A DNA stretch of 64,000 nt from contig JACAUB010000001.1 in the NCBI GenBank assembly GCA_013390605.1, forward strand, positions 2,626,124-2,690,123. Reading direction: 5' to 3'. Position 1 is the first letter of the stretch. The number at the start of each line of letters is the position of its first letter. The notes under the pieces are model-generated. The model saw only the letters and a list, made by a program, of their open reading frames with translations, was not told where the DNA came from and did no database searches. The translations under genes and the position numbers were made by a program. Positions 52,526 through 61,398 of the stretch are shown here, one piece after another. This DNA is from Bacteroidota bacterium. Its GTDB lineage: Bacteria > Bacteroidota > Bacteroidia > Bacteroidales > Cfx3-03.

Positions 52526-53293
52526 TTAATCTCCCAAAAAGTCTTCCACAATTTTTATATATGTCTCAGGTTCCTCGTACATAGGAGCGTGTCCTGAATA
52601 TTGCATCTCTACAAAAGATGCATTCGGTATTAAGGAAGCACATTCCTTTCCCTCATTCGGGGGATTTAATCCATCATATTTTCCACTTATAACAAGTGTT
52701 TTTGCCAATACTCCCGGTAAATCATTTCTGAAATCAAAGTTGGCTAAAGCTTGGTTCGCAATCGCGAATTGTTCCGAGCTTAAATTAGTTTCAAAAATGT
52801 TAACATGTGACTTCATTGCTTCAGAGTCGTAGACCATATATTTAAGAAGAGCTAAAGTCATTTCATGCATATTCAATCCTTCCAATTCCTTCTCATATTC
52901 TTTCATCAATCTTCTGAAAGAAGAAGTTAAACCATTGGATTTTGGTACGGTTAGAATTAATTTCTCTATCCTTTCAGGAGCTGCAGTGGCAACTCCCTGT
53001 GATATGTAACTACCCATTGAAACACCAAGTAAAAATGTGGTTTGTATTTTATATAAATCCATAATTCCTAAAATATCATCCACATGATCTTGCAATGTGT
53101 AATTGTCAGGCTTATCTGACTTTCCGTGTCCCCGACAATCCAATGCAATGGTTTTAAAATGTTTAGATAGGGGTTCCATTATAATTTTCAATTGTGTATG
53201 ATCCCCACCAACTCCGTGAACAAGAATTAAAGGATCTCCTTCACCTTGTACATTTACTTCTAAGTTTATTCCGTTAACTTTTATCAATCCCAT
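52526..53293 (-). CDS. Alpha/beta hydrolase
   Basis: 255 residues. Nucleophile elbow GVSMGS (Ser92), oxyanion strand HGVGG at 26-30, Asp in a downstream strand (SGKYDGLNPP), and His in YSGHAPMYEEP complete the catalytic set. The substrate is unknown. It stands alone, convergent with the tspO gene. Confidence 0.88.
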   Translation of the reverse strand: MGLIKVNGINLEVNVQGEGDPLILVHGVGGDHTQLKIIMEPLSKHFKTIALDCRGHGKSDKPDNYTLQDHVDDILGIMDLYKIQTTFLLGVSMGSYISQGVATAAPERIEKLILTVPKSNGLTSSFRRLMKEYEKELEGLNMHEMTLALLKYMVYDSEAMKSHVNIFETNLSSEQFAIANQALANFDFRNDLPGVLAKTLVISGKYDGLNPPNEGKECASLIPNASFVEMQYSGHAPMYEEPETYIKIVEDFLGD

Positions 53294-53740
53294 AATTATT
53301 TTATTAAAGTCAAAACGCTAGCTTCTGACCAACGTCATCATTCATTGTTTTTATTCTGTTTCCCTTATTCATAAACCATTCAGTAGATTATAAGTTTATA
53401 ACAACTTTTAATAACGCCTTTTATTTTCACGTTTACCTGAAAAATTAATCAATTTCTCGTGATAAGGGGGACTGTGCCCAATCTTTCCCGACTTTTTGAA
53501 GTTGTGCAATTCAAGGCACAAACGTTCAATTAAGCATAAATGATTATTCGAATTCCGAATGTTCTAATTTTGTGTCTCAGCCCCACTTGCATAAAACCGA
53601 TGTTGAACTAAATCCCTCAGGGGATAGCTCTGTTCAACGGTACAAAAAATAGACATAAAACTGATTGTACGATCTTTACGACAGTAGTATTACTGAATAC
53701 CAATCTCTATCGTGAAACTTAAATTAAGTTTCATGTTTTT
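53294..53740. other. Gap with hairpins at the edge of the mobile module
   Basis: No gene. Structures seen: GTTGAAC (53602-53608) with GTTCAAC (53632-53638) enclosing ATCCC/GGGAT, and TGAAACTTAA with TTAAGTTTCA (53713-53722, 53724-53733) just after the DUF6266 gene stop. The latter may act in transcript ending. These could also mark an insertion boundary. Confidence 0.4.
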
Positions 53741-54547
53741 TCACATAAAACACTCCACAATCCCCATCGTACCCTGGGCCGGTAAAGCGCTGCTATTTTC
53801 GTTATAGGTAAGTGGCGAAACCTCCAATCCCAACGCCACCAGCACCACCGTACCCGGCTGTTGCAAGGCCGGTTCTGCAAACGAAGCCTCCAGTGTAAAA
53901 TCGACGGGTTCTACTCCACCCGGCAACCAGTCAGATAACGTTGTAGCCGTTAATAGCTCCAGATCTTTCACCGCAGGCGCATATTTCTGATCCGCTGCAT
54001 TCCATACCAGATCGGCCAATTGCAAAGCCACCAGCGAAAACCGGAACGACATATACCTATTCGGCCAATGGATGTTCGAATAGGGACGAAGACCCTCTAC
54101 CTTCAACGTCACCCGCTTCTTATCATCCGATAATGTAATCACTGGTCGCAAAGAGCAGACCCTTTCCAATGGCCGTTCTCTGTTAAATTTGATGGAGAAG
54201 AATCCATGAGGATACCGGTGCGATTCGATAGCACGATATCCCTTCGGATTCACATCATCCATATTCTGAATCTTTTTAGAGAGCGACATAATATCTGAGA
54301 AGTAATACCCACTATAGAGATGCGAGATGCTGGCCAGCGCCTTTCGAAGCAGTGAAGCCCACATGCCACAAGCCTTAAACTCATTCATGTTCTCACGAGT
54401 CCGGGCAAAAGCCGGATGGTTTTGAATCAGCTCTTTCGAAGCGCCTCCCTTGGTTGCTACCACATAACCTTTGATGCGTTTATCGTAATATGAACGGAGT
54501 CCACCCAGACTTCCGACAAATTGAACAGGACCTTTTAACCGTGCCAT
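53741..54547 (-). CDS. DUF6266-family protein
   Basis: 268 residues. It matches DUF6266, a Bacteroidota family of unknown function (MARLKGPVQFVGSLGGLRSYY start; pattern RPVITLSDDKKRVTL). It has no signal peptide or membrane segment. It recurs in the same neighbourhood as the VirE/VapE and amidase genes below, so it probably belongs to a mobile or phage-like module. Role unknown. Confidence 0.7.
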   Translation of the reverse strand: MARLKGPVQFVGSLGGLRSYYDKRIKGYVVATKGGASKELIQNHPAFARTRENMNEFKACGMWASLLRKALASISHLYSGYYFSDIMSLSKKIQNMDDVNPKGYRAIESHRYPHGFFSIKFNRERPLERVCSLRPVITLSDDKKRVTLKVEGLRPYSNIHWPNRYMSFRFSLVALQLADLVWNAADQKYAPAVKDLELLTATTLSDWLPGGVEPVDFTLEASFAEPALQQPGTVVLVALGLEVSPLTYNENSSALPAQGTMGIVECFM

Positions 54548-55366
54548 AATAATTGATTTTTAATGTTTTATATAATCCTAAAGTTACCATATTTAACAAA
54601 GCCAAGTCAAGGATTCGGGGGTGGCCAATTGAAGCCATTGGAAGCCAAGCGAAGCCATTTTCATTTATTTTTGGCGTTATAGGCGGAAAGGGCGTTTATC
54701 GCCTCTCCTTTTCCCGTTATTTCAGCAATAAATCGTACGAACAAGGTATTCCGAACAAGCAGTTACCGCCCTTTTGTAAGTCCGGTTTAAGCCTAATAAT
54801 TTCATTTTTTTGATGCCCTTGATCGATTACGGTCCCACACACTAAAGCCAACCTACCGATATTCCAATTTCGGATCGGGTAATCTTCAACCCGACATCTA
54901 TACAGAGCATAAAGCACATTGTTTCTATGTAGCTCAAGGGTATCTATCAGGTATTTTATTCATTCTATGATACCGATAAGATACCTTACATCCACCAACA
55001 TTCAATCGGTCGGATGGGTTTGCTACCATCCAGATCTATTCAGCAACTGATCATCAAATCGTTGATGTTGACTTTGGGTTGAATCAAATTGCGTTTAGGA
55101 TAACATACGATCTCCGCCACAGACATTGACTTTTGTTCCCAAAATAAACCATATTTCGACTTCCTGTTTTTGGTAAATCTGTAACTTTATTACCACACAC
55201 ATTAATATTCAAATATAGAACCCCTTGTCATCATTGGGATATAGCTATATTTTATTACTGGATTTATCACAATATAATGGTTAATAACTTCTTTAAAATC
55301 AAATTGCATTTACTAGATATAATTAATAACTTCAAAAGGTCAATTCACTATATCTATTAAAACTAT
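54548..55366. other. Long gap within the mobile module
   Basis: About 820 bases with no convincing gene. Short direct repeats of GAAGCCATT occur near 54630-54660. The rest is AT-rich. Open frames present look random. Confidence 0.4.
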
Positions 55367-55978
55367 ATGATGAAAAAGAAACCAGTCACCACAGCTCTAA
55401 ATTCACAAAACGGATTAGAAAACCCTGCATTTATTTTCACTAATCTTGAAGCAACACTGCAATATCTTCTGGAGGTACTAAAAGGTCCTCTCAATTATTA
55501 TGAAACCCTCCAAAAAGGGATCGAAGCATTTCCCAGCCTGAGAACCCAAGACCGCATCAATCTCCTAAATGAATTACTTTTTGCAACCGCTCAATACAAC
55601 ACACTTTCGGTTCATAATTTTCATGATATCATCAATGTTCAGCTAGAAAAAGAGAAAAGCATACTTGCCCATGAAATAAGAACCGGAAAAATGGTTGTAG
55701 CAACTGAAGAAAACAGTAACATATGCACCTTATCGCCCCCTGAACTGATTGTTTTTGATGGAACCATCACCGAATTGGGCAATTTCATAGGTGCTACAGT
55801 TGCAACAAAATTGAATAAGCAAAATCACTTAATGTTTCATATTGAACAAGATGCGCTGGCCTTAATCGTTCAAAAAACATTTGTCACCATCCGTGGCGAA
55901 AGTTTAAATTTAAATTCTTTATTACGATATATTTCTCAAGGTTGGAATAACCCCGAAATTGCATTGAATAATAGCTAA
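55367..55978 (+). CDS. Hypothetical protein of the mobile module
   Basis: 203 residues. I recognise no family. The first third is helical with an amphipathic pattern; the middle (KEKSILAHEIRTGKM) is charged; the last third looks like mixed alpha/beta. There is no signal peptide. Its placement between DUF6266 and the HTH gene suggests a mobile-module accessory protein. Alternative start ATG 55370 differs by one residue. Confidence 0.5.
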   Translation: MMKKKPVTTALNSQNGLENPAFIFTNLEATLQYLLEVLKGPLNYYETLQKGIEAFPSLRTQDRINLLNELLFATAQYNTLSVHNFHDIINVQLEKEKSILAHEIRTGKMVVATEENSNICTLSPPELIVFDGTITELGNFIGATVATKLNKQNHLMFHIEQDALALIVQKTFVTIRGESLNLNSLLRYISQGWNNPEIALNNS

Positions 55979-56142
55979 AAAGAGGTGTTTTAACCTTTTT
56001 ATGCGGACAATATATTTTCCACTGTAAAATCAGTATTTCTACTATCTGATTATCAAATATTTAACAGACAAGATATATTGTTTTTCGATACCTAGGAAAA
56101 TATAATTCCGTCACTTTATTTTGTAAAATCAATGCAGATGTG

Positions 56143-56517
56143 ATGGAAGATATACTACTCTCAAAGCAACAATATGAGGCATTACTCAGCCGGTTGGAAA
56201 AGATTAACAACCGGCTGATAACGCTGAACCCAGCCGCACAAGAGAAGCCGGGATATCTCTGTAAAGATGAGATGCAGAAGTTGCTGCTCATTTCGAGTCG
56301 TACAGCACAACGGTGGCGTTCAATGGGTCGTCTGCCCTATACCAAAATCGGTCAAAAGATTTACTATAAGGTGGACGATCTACTCGAACGCATCAAGATC
56401 CGTTCAACCCCACCCAATACACCCGAACAACCTCCCCCATTTGAGTTTTATTGCGAAGATCAGGTAGTAGAGATCAAATGTAAAGAGTGTCCGCTCTTTA
56501 TTTTGTTTAACTCGTAG
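56143..56517 (+). CDS. Helix-turn-helix (excisionase/MerR-like) DNA-binding protein
   Basis: About 124 residues; ATG 56143 preferred over GTG 56140. A coiled N-terminal part (1-32) is followed by a winged HTH of the excisionase or Bacteroidales helix-turn-helix type (LLLISSRTAQRWRSMGRLPYTKIGQKIYY). A CKEC pair near the end (EIKCKECPLF) may bind metal. It immediately precedes the VirE/VapE gene and probably regulates it. Confidence 0.75.
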   Translation: MEDILLSKQQYEALLSRLEKINNRLITLNPAAQEKPGYLCKDEMQKLLLISSRTAQRWRSMGRLPYTKIGQKIYYKVDDLLERIKIRSTPPNTPEQPPPFEFYCEDQVVEIKCKECPLFILFNS

Positions 56518-56665
56518 CCTTTGGCTTCCACACGGGTCAGCCACAGCAAGTTAATTCATTAAACATCAATTAATTAAAAACACACCCTGACAGGGTTAAG
56601 CTACTGCTTTGTCTTTTTATTTTCAACATAACCCACAAATACATTCATCTCATAAACCAAATATC

Positions 56666-59020
56666 ATGATTAACATCAGCGTAATCGCTAATTTCAAACA
56701 GATCAAAGAGAACATCACCTTCGAAGAGATGCTCACCCGTATTAAGAACGGTTATTACAGCAACGTCATCCATCCCCTGCGCGTAAAATACAAAGAGGGC
56801 GACATCAAAGGTGCCGATGCCGACAAACGTAAGCTCGAAGCTTTTACCCCCGCAGGCATCTTTATAGATATCCGTAATGCCGAACACCACGCCGAATACT
56901 CGCACCTCCAGGTACTCGATTTCGATAAGCTGTCATACGATGAGTTGACGACTGTAAAAGCGATCGTCACCCGGTGCGAATATACCTATGCCTGCTTCGT
57001 TAGTCCATCAGGAAGAGGACTCAAAGTGTTCGTTGCTGTTAACACCGGTCCGCAAGAACACCGGCAGGCTTTTCTGGCTGTGCAGAAATACTATCAAACA
57101 CTCACCGGTGTTGTAATCGACGCCTCCGGAAAAGACATTGCCCGTCTCTGTTTTGTGAGCTACGACGATCAGCTCTACTACAACTCCACGGCTACCATCT
57201 TCAACATCGACGGTTATCAGGAAGAACTTAAACCGGAAACCGTTCCCCAGCCACCTTTGGTCAACGAAAAGAGGGCGAATACGATGACAACCGGTGAAGG
57301 TTTGCCCGACACATCGCCCAAACCCAATCCGAGCGCGAAGACCGACAGTGTCAATGTAATCTATAAGAATTGCGTTAACAGGATTGAGCGCGACTTAATC
57401 TACATTGAGGGATCACGCAACGAATATGTCTTTAATCTCGCGTTGCAGATGCGTAAGGCCGGACTGGCTGAAGGAACCACTACTAATTTGCTGTTAAGTG
57501 ATTATAATTACGATGAAAAAGAGGTGCGCCGTTGTGTCAAAAGTGCGTTTAGTTACAACTGGACCGATGAAGAAAAGCGGAAGAACCTACCACCTGCCGG
57601 GCTAAAAAGTGCGCCAGCACCCGACGATGGTCATCAGTTAAAGCCAAAAGGGAAAGGGAATAAAACAGACCCCGAAGATCCAGATTCTATTCCCAATCCG
57701 AAAGGCAGATCCAAAAACAAAATGCCATATGATCTTTGCGCAGTAGAAGCGCTACTCAAGTCAAATTACGAAACCCGTTATAATGTTGTAACCGGTGTTG
57801 TTGAGTGGCGAAAGGCAAATTCGATAGATCAATTTGAAAGGTTACGCGACTATCATGAGAACTCGATGTACCGGATGCTTCATCATGCCGGAGAAGAGAT
57901 TCCGCTCAACACACTGCACGCTATCATCACCAGCAATTTCAGTCCAAACTTTAATCCCTTTCTCGACTATTTCAAGAAGCTGAAAAAGTGGGATGGCGTA
58001 ACTGATTATATCGCGCAACTCAGTAGCACCGTAAAAACGCAAGATGATAGTTATTGGGCTTTCTGTTTCAAGAAATGGTTTGTGGCTTATACGGCAAGTA
58101 TGATCTTCGAAAAGGTGATCAACCATACCGTTATCGTGTTCGTCGGGGTACAAGGCGTGGGAAAGACCAGCTGGATGAAACAGTTGGTTCCGGAGGCGCT
58201 GAAAAACTATCTGGGGACTGCCGCCCTGCAGACCGACAGCAAGGACACGGCCATCCAATTGACAGAATGCTGTTTAATTATTCTCGATGAGCTGGAGAAC
58301 CTCAACAGAAAGGACCTAGCGTCGTTTAAAGAGTTGATTACACGACCCGAGATCCGGATCCGGCGACCGTATGGCCGTAATACCGAGAACTTGCCACATC
58401 GTGGTTCGTTTTTCGCTTCAGTGAATCATGAACAAGTGTTAACAGATACCTCCGGCTCCCGACGTTACCTATGTTCAAAAATAGTCGACATCGATTATCA
58501 GCACAATGTAGATATAAATGCAGCGCTGGCGCAAGCCTATTCACTGTATAAAAGCGGGTTTAAATTTTGGTTCGATCAGTCCGAAATAAAGGAATTAACG
58601 AACAAAAACGAGGATTATATGTCGAAAACGGTTGAAGAAGAGCTTATCGAGACATGGGTTCGTCCGGTAACCCGATCGGAGTGGGAAAGTCGCAATCAGT
58701 TTATGAATGCAAATAATATTCAGCTACTTACCACAACAGAGATAGCCGGTAAACTGATGGAGAAGGTCAAATTTAACCTGTTGGATAGCACCATCGTTAA
58801 GATAGGAAAGATCCTCAAAAAACAGGGTTTTGAGCGCATCCGGAAGGGAAATAACTACTCATACATGTTGCGTTTTATGGACCAGGCTGTTGTGGATAAA
58901 AACAAACGCACCCTCGAAAATCTGGAGACAGACAAAGAGAATACATCTTCTAACGATCAGGTAATCAGATTTGAAGAAGATCTGTTCAGTGCTAACGAAG
59001 AAGACGACTCTCCTTTTTAA
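56666..59020 (+). CDS. VirE/BT4734-N plus VapE-type helicase protein
   Basis: About 784 residues; ATG 56666 preferred over TTG 56609. The N-terminus (about 1-215) matches the BT4734/BF3469-type domain found in Bacteroidota mobile elements, with a conserved VSPSGRGLKVFVAV. The middle (about 450-640) is a VapE/P4-type helicase core: Walker A GVQGVGKTSW near 494, IILDELENL, and a FASVNHEQ arginine-finger-like segment. Such proteins prime or unwind DNA of satellites and integrative elements. Followed at once by a palindromic AT-rich site that may be its origin. Confidence 0.85.
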   Translation: MINISVIANFKQIKENITFEEMLTRIKNGYYSNVIHPLRVKYKEGDIKGADADKRKLEAFTPAGIFIDIRNAEHHAEYSHLQVLDFDKLSYDELTTVKAIVTRCEYTYACFVSPSGRGLKVFVAVNTGPQEHRQAFLAVQKYYQTLTGVVIDASGKDIARLCFVSYDDQLYYNSTATIFNIDGYQEELKPETVPQPPLVNEKRANTMTTGEGLPDTSPKPNPSAKTDSVNVIYKNCVNRIERDLIYIEGSRNEYVFNLALQMRKAGLAEGTTTNLLLSDYNYDEKEVRRCVKSAFSYNWTDEEKRKNLPPAGLKSAPAPDDGHQLKPKGKGNKTDPEDPDSIPNPKGRSKNKMPYDLCAVEALLKSNYETRYNVVTGVVEWRKANSIDQFERLRDYHENSMYRMLHHAGEEIPLNTLHAIITSNFSPNFNPFLDYFKKLKKWDGVTDYIAQLSSTVKTQDDSYWAFCFKKWFVAYTASMIFEKVINHTVIVFVGVQGVGKTSWMKQLVPEALKNYLGTAALQTDSKDTAIQLTECCLIILDELENLNRKDLASFKELITRPEIRIRRPYGRNTENLPHRGSFFASVNHEQVLTDTSGSRRYLCSKIVDIDYQHNVDINAALAQAYSLYKSGFKFWFDQSEIKELTNKNEDYMSKTVEEELIETWVRPVTRSEWESRNQFMNANNIQLLTTTEIAGKLMEKVKFNLLDSTIVKIGKILKKQGFERIRKGNNYSYMLRFMDQAVVDKNKRTLENLETDKENTSSNDQVIRFEEDLFSANEEDDSPF

Positions 59021-59034
59021 ACAGCTGTAGTCAC

Positions 59035-59154
59035 GTAGGGACGTAGGCTTCGTAAGGTCATTTTCAGTATACTATATATAATGTGTATAATATATATAAT
59101 ATAAAACTCAAAAAATGTTACCAGCTTTCAGCCCTACAAAGCCTACATCTCTAC
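59035..59154. repeat. Inverted repeat around AT-rich core, candidate replication origin
   Basis: Arms at 59035-59057 and 59132-59154 (23 bases, 19 pairs) include GTAGGCTT. Between them lies a run of alternating TA (about 59069-59102). It begins 14 bases after the VirE/VapE gene. An origin is inferred from position next to a helicase gene and from the AT core; no iteron array is present. Confidence 0.5.
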
Positions 59155-59635
59155 GCTAAATCAGAATCCGGTTCATTGAAATATTGGTCTTAAAATAAGC
59201 ACGAAGGCAGTTGCTGCGATAGTTGCTGCTTTTATAAAAACAGTGTCGACAACGTCGATGATAGAGCAAAATCGAATTCACTTTATTAAACGTCAGGCAT
59301 GCCCCATTCCGGGAACAATTCCCAGTACTTTGCCGTGTCAAAATTCACTTTATCAAGTGTCGGGGATCCCACCCACGAACGTCGGCTAGGGATTTAGAAT
59401 TTGAACCCATCACTCTTCAGGTTATTTCTAACGAAGTGAGATATCTCCTAATCCACCCACCTCGTTATCTCTTGCTTCGATCGAAAATTAACTGGTTCGT
59501 ATCTCTTGAAGAAGAATATGTATTCAATTGAGATTTAAATAAAACAACTTGCAGCAGAGCTGACGAGGGATTACCTGAAAAATGGTTTCCTTTCGAAGCA
59601 AAGCTTCGAGAAATTTAACCCAAACGAGATTAACG
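59155..59635. other. Gap with IS debris
   Basis: No intact gene. From about 59526 the plus strand reads ATTGAGATTTAAATAAAACA, which resembles 60877-60900 beside the palindrome, so both may come from one IS type. Otherwise no features. Confidence 0.4.
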
Positions 59636-59695
59636 TTCTTTATAACGTAGCTCTCCGAATAAAAAGAGGTTGTTTCAGACTTTTGCGACAGCCTC
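59636..59695. repeat. 60-bp copy of a MITE right end
   Basis: It aligns gap-free to 35741-35800 at about 46 of 60 and ends GACAGCCTC. The left end of the element is not seen here. It shows that the MITE family has spread through this window. Confidence 0.65.
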
Positions 59696-59780
59696 CTTTT
59701 GATCACTTAAATCCGAACAACATGGCTTGTGCAGATTTTGCAAACTGCATCTTTTCATCTGTAAATAATCTGTTTTTATA

Positions 59781-59846
59781 GGTCGAATGGAACTCGCATA
59801 TAAAAATTACTACAGTGTTTGTGTTTGTAAAACAGACTCGTTTTAT
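59781..59846 (+). repeat. 66-bp dispersed repeat, copy C
   Basis: This is the third copy of the repeat at 9391-9456 (55 of 66). It lies 98 bases upstream of the CHAP amidase ATG, in the intergenic region next to the MITE fragment, so it may be a mobile or recombination relic. Confidence 0.75.
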
Positions 59847-59943
59847 CAACACCAATTAACCTTAAGCTGTCATTGTTCCACTTATTCCGGCCAAACGTCC
59901 CAACTATTTTCAGCAACACAGATTAACCTTAAACCCAACCATC

Positions 59944-60435
59944 ATGAAAAATCCATTTCTTTCTTTCGTATTATCCATCGCCCACCAGGAGTTGGGCGTA
60001 ACAGAAGACCCCGAAGGCAGCAACAGCGGTCCCCGCGTAAACGAATATCTAAAAAGCATTCACAAAGGCCCGGGCTATCCCTGGTGCGCAGCCTTCGTCT
60101 ACTGGTGCTTCGAACAAGCTAGTGCGCGTCTTAACCGGTTGAATCCCCTCGTCCGTACCGGTGGATGCCTTGATCACTGGCGAAAAACCAAAGGCACCCG
60201 AATCTTTTTGGCCACTGCCATCAACAATCCCTCACTCATCGAACCCGGTAGCATCTTCATCATCAACCTTGGCAAAGGCAAAGGCCACACCGGAATCGTA
60301 GTTTCTGTTGAAGACGATATCATCCATACCATCGAAGGGAACACCAACACCTCGCATTCTGCAAATGGCATCGGGGTGTTTGCTTTGGAAAGGAAGATTG
60401 AGGGTGTTACGGCGGGGTTTATTAAATATGGGTAA
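59944..60435 (+). CDS. CHAP-domain peptidoglycan amidase (phage-like)
   Basis: 163 residues. The catalytic Cys48 is in YPWCAAFVYW and His115 in GKGHTGIVV, the pair typical of CHAP endopeptidases/amidases. IEGNTN follows. There is no signal peptide, so export would need a holin-like or other route. Length and gene context fit the phage-type lysins in Bacteroidota mobile modules. It is the last gene of this module. Confidence 0.8.
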   Translation: MKNPFLSFVLSIAHQELGVTEDPEGSNSGPRVNEYLKSIHKGPGYPWCAAFVYWCFEQASARLNRLNPLVRTGGCLDHWRKTKGTRIFLATAINNPSLIEPGSIFIINLGKGKGHTGIVVSVEDDIIHTIEGNTNTSHSANGIGVFALERKIEGVTAGFIKYG

Positions 60436-60507
60436 TCATTCCTTTCAAAATACGAATATCAATTCAAAAAACGGATCAGACGGAAAAGTTTTTTGGGGGG
60501 AGAGAAA

Positions 60508-60837
60508 TTAAGCATAAATATTTTTTAATCGATAAAGGAAGAAACTAACATTTCCTACACCTCTAAAGGAAGCTCTGAAAGCTTTTATTTTAGCATTAAA
60601 TGACTCTGTGGAAGCATTTGTGCTTCTGTGATCGAAATAATTAAGGATGTTAAGGTAATGGGCTTCTATGGATTTGGCTACGATCTTAAATGAATCGAAC
60701 CCTGCTTTTTCTACCTTATTATACCATTGAGCCAATCTTGTAAAAGCCATACCTTTAATCTTACTGGATTGATAAATATTTCCCAACTGTAGTGACAAAT
60801 GATAAGTCTTTTCCAATAACGGGTATTTCTCAAACAA
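60508..60837 (-). pseudogene. ISAon1-type transposase, C-terminal fragment
   Basis: A 109-codon frame matches the end of ISAon1-family transposases (ending STNASTESFNAKIKAF then FFLYRL). Upstream, the frame meets a stop (TAG) about 20 bases before the first Met, and no N-terminal half is present. Sequence to the right is the palindromic segment. It is a dead remnant, same orientation as the fragment at the right edge. Confidence 0.75.
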
Positions 60838-60881
60838 TATTTCGCATCTACACTACTGCGATTGAGTCCATTTTGATTGAG

Positions 60882-60933
60882 GTTTAAATAATACAACTTA
60901 TGTAAAGCTTTACATAAGTTGTATTATTTAAAC
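60882..60933. repeat. 52-bp perfect palindrome
   Basis: The arms of 26 bases at 60882-60907 and 60908-60933 are exactly complementary with no spacer. The centre is AAGCTT. Such long perfect palindromes are often unstable, which suggests recent formation or IS-end joining. It lies just beyond the transposase fragment. Confidence 0.85.
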
Positions 60934-61003
60934 AGTTAAAACAGAATTTCCCGCTCAAATACTTTCTAGGGGACAATGAAAATGTAATAAAAATTCAAAT
61001 CTA

Positions 61004-61195
61004 TTGTGCCTTGATCACCAATTTGCTCATGACAGTCATTCAAAAAAACTTAAAAGAAGTTGGGCGTTCTCAAATCTTGTCAGTTTTTGCAAAATACACT
61101 TGTTCAATTACATTCATCTGTTCAACTTTCTTGAAAATCCAGACAGAGACTGGCTGAAAACAATAAGAATCGAAGAACAATTACTCCTGTTCTAA
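61004..61195 (+). pseudogene. Possible transposase C-terminal remnant
   Basis: A 63-codon frame resembles the end of an IS4-like transposase (SWAFSNLVSFCKIHLFNYI, ending LLLF) but lacks any N-terminus. I am not certain of the family. It sits between the palindrome and the intact serine hydrolase. Confidence 0.35.
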
Positions 61196-61398
61196 AGTGG
61201 CTTACTTTTTAAAAAATGAAAATTTTGAGAAAACACTTATTCTAATTCAAGTAGTTACAGATACAGAAGTGGTTTTTGTGTTTTTACCGGACAACAATGA
61301 AAAAAAATTAAGAAATTAGCTAATAAAATTGAAGCTTATTGTAATGTTTGACAAAATTTGCAGTCTTATGTATATGCAAATTCTAAAACATTAGTATA

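Noticed and set aside
54553..54813. Plus-strand ORF of 86 codons
   Set aside because: Low-quality sequence in a repeat-bearing gap, with no homology that I recognise.
59787..60122. Plus-strand ORF of 111 codons
   Set aside because: It reads through the 66-bp repeat and then shadows the CHAP amidase in another frame.
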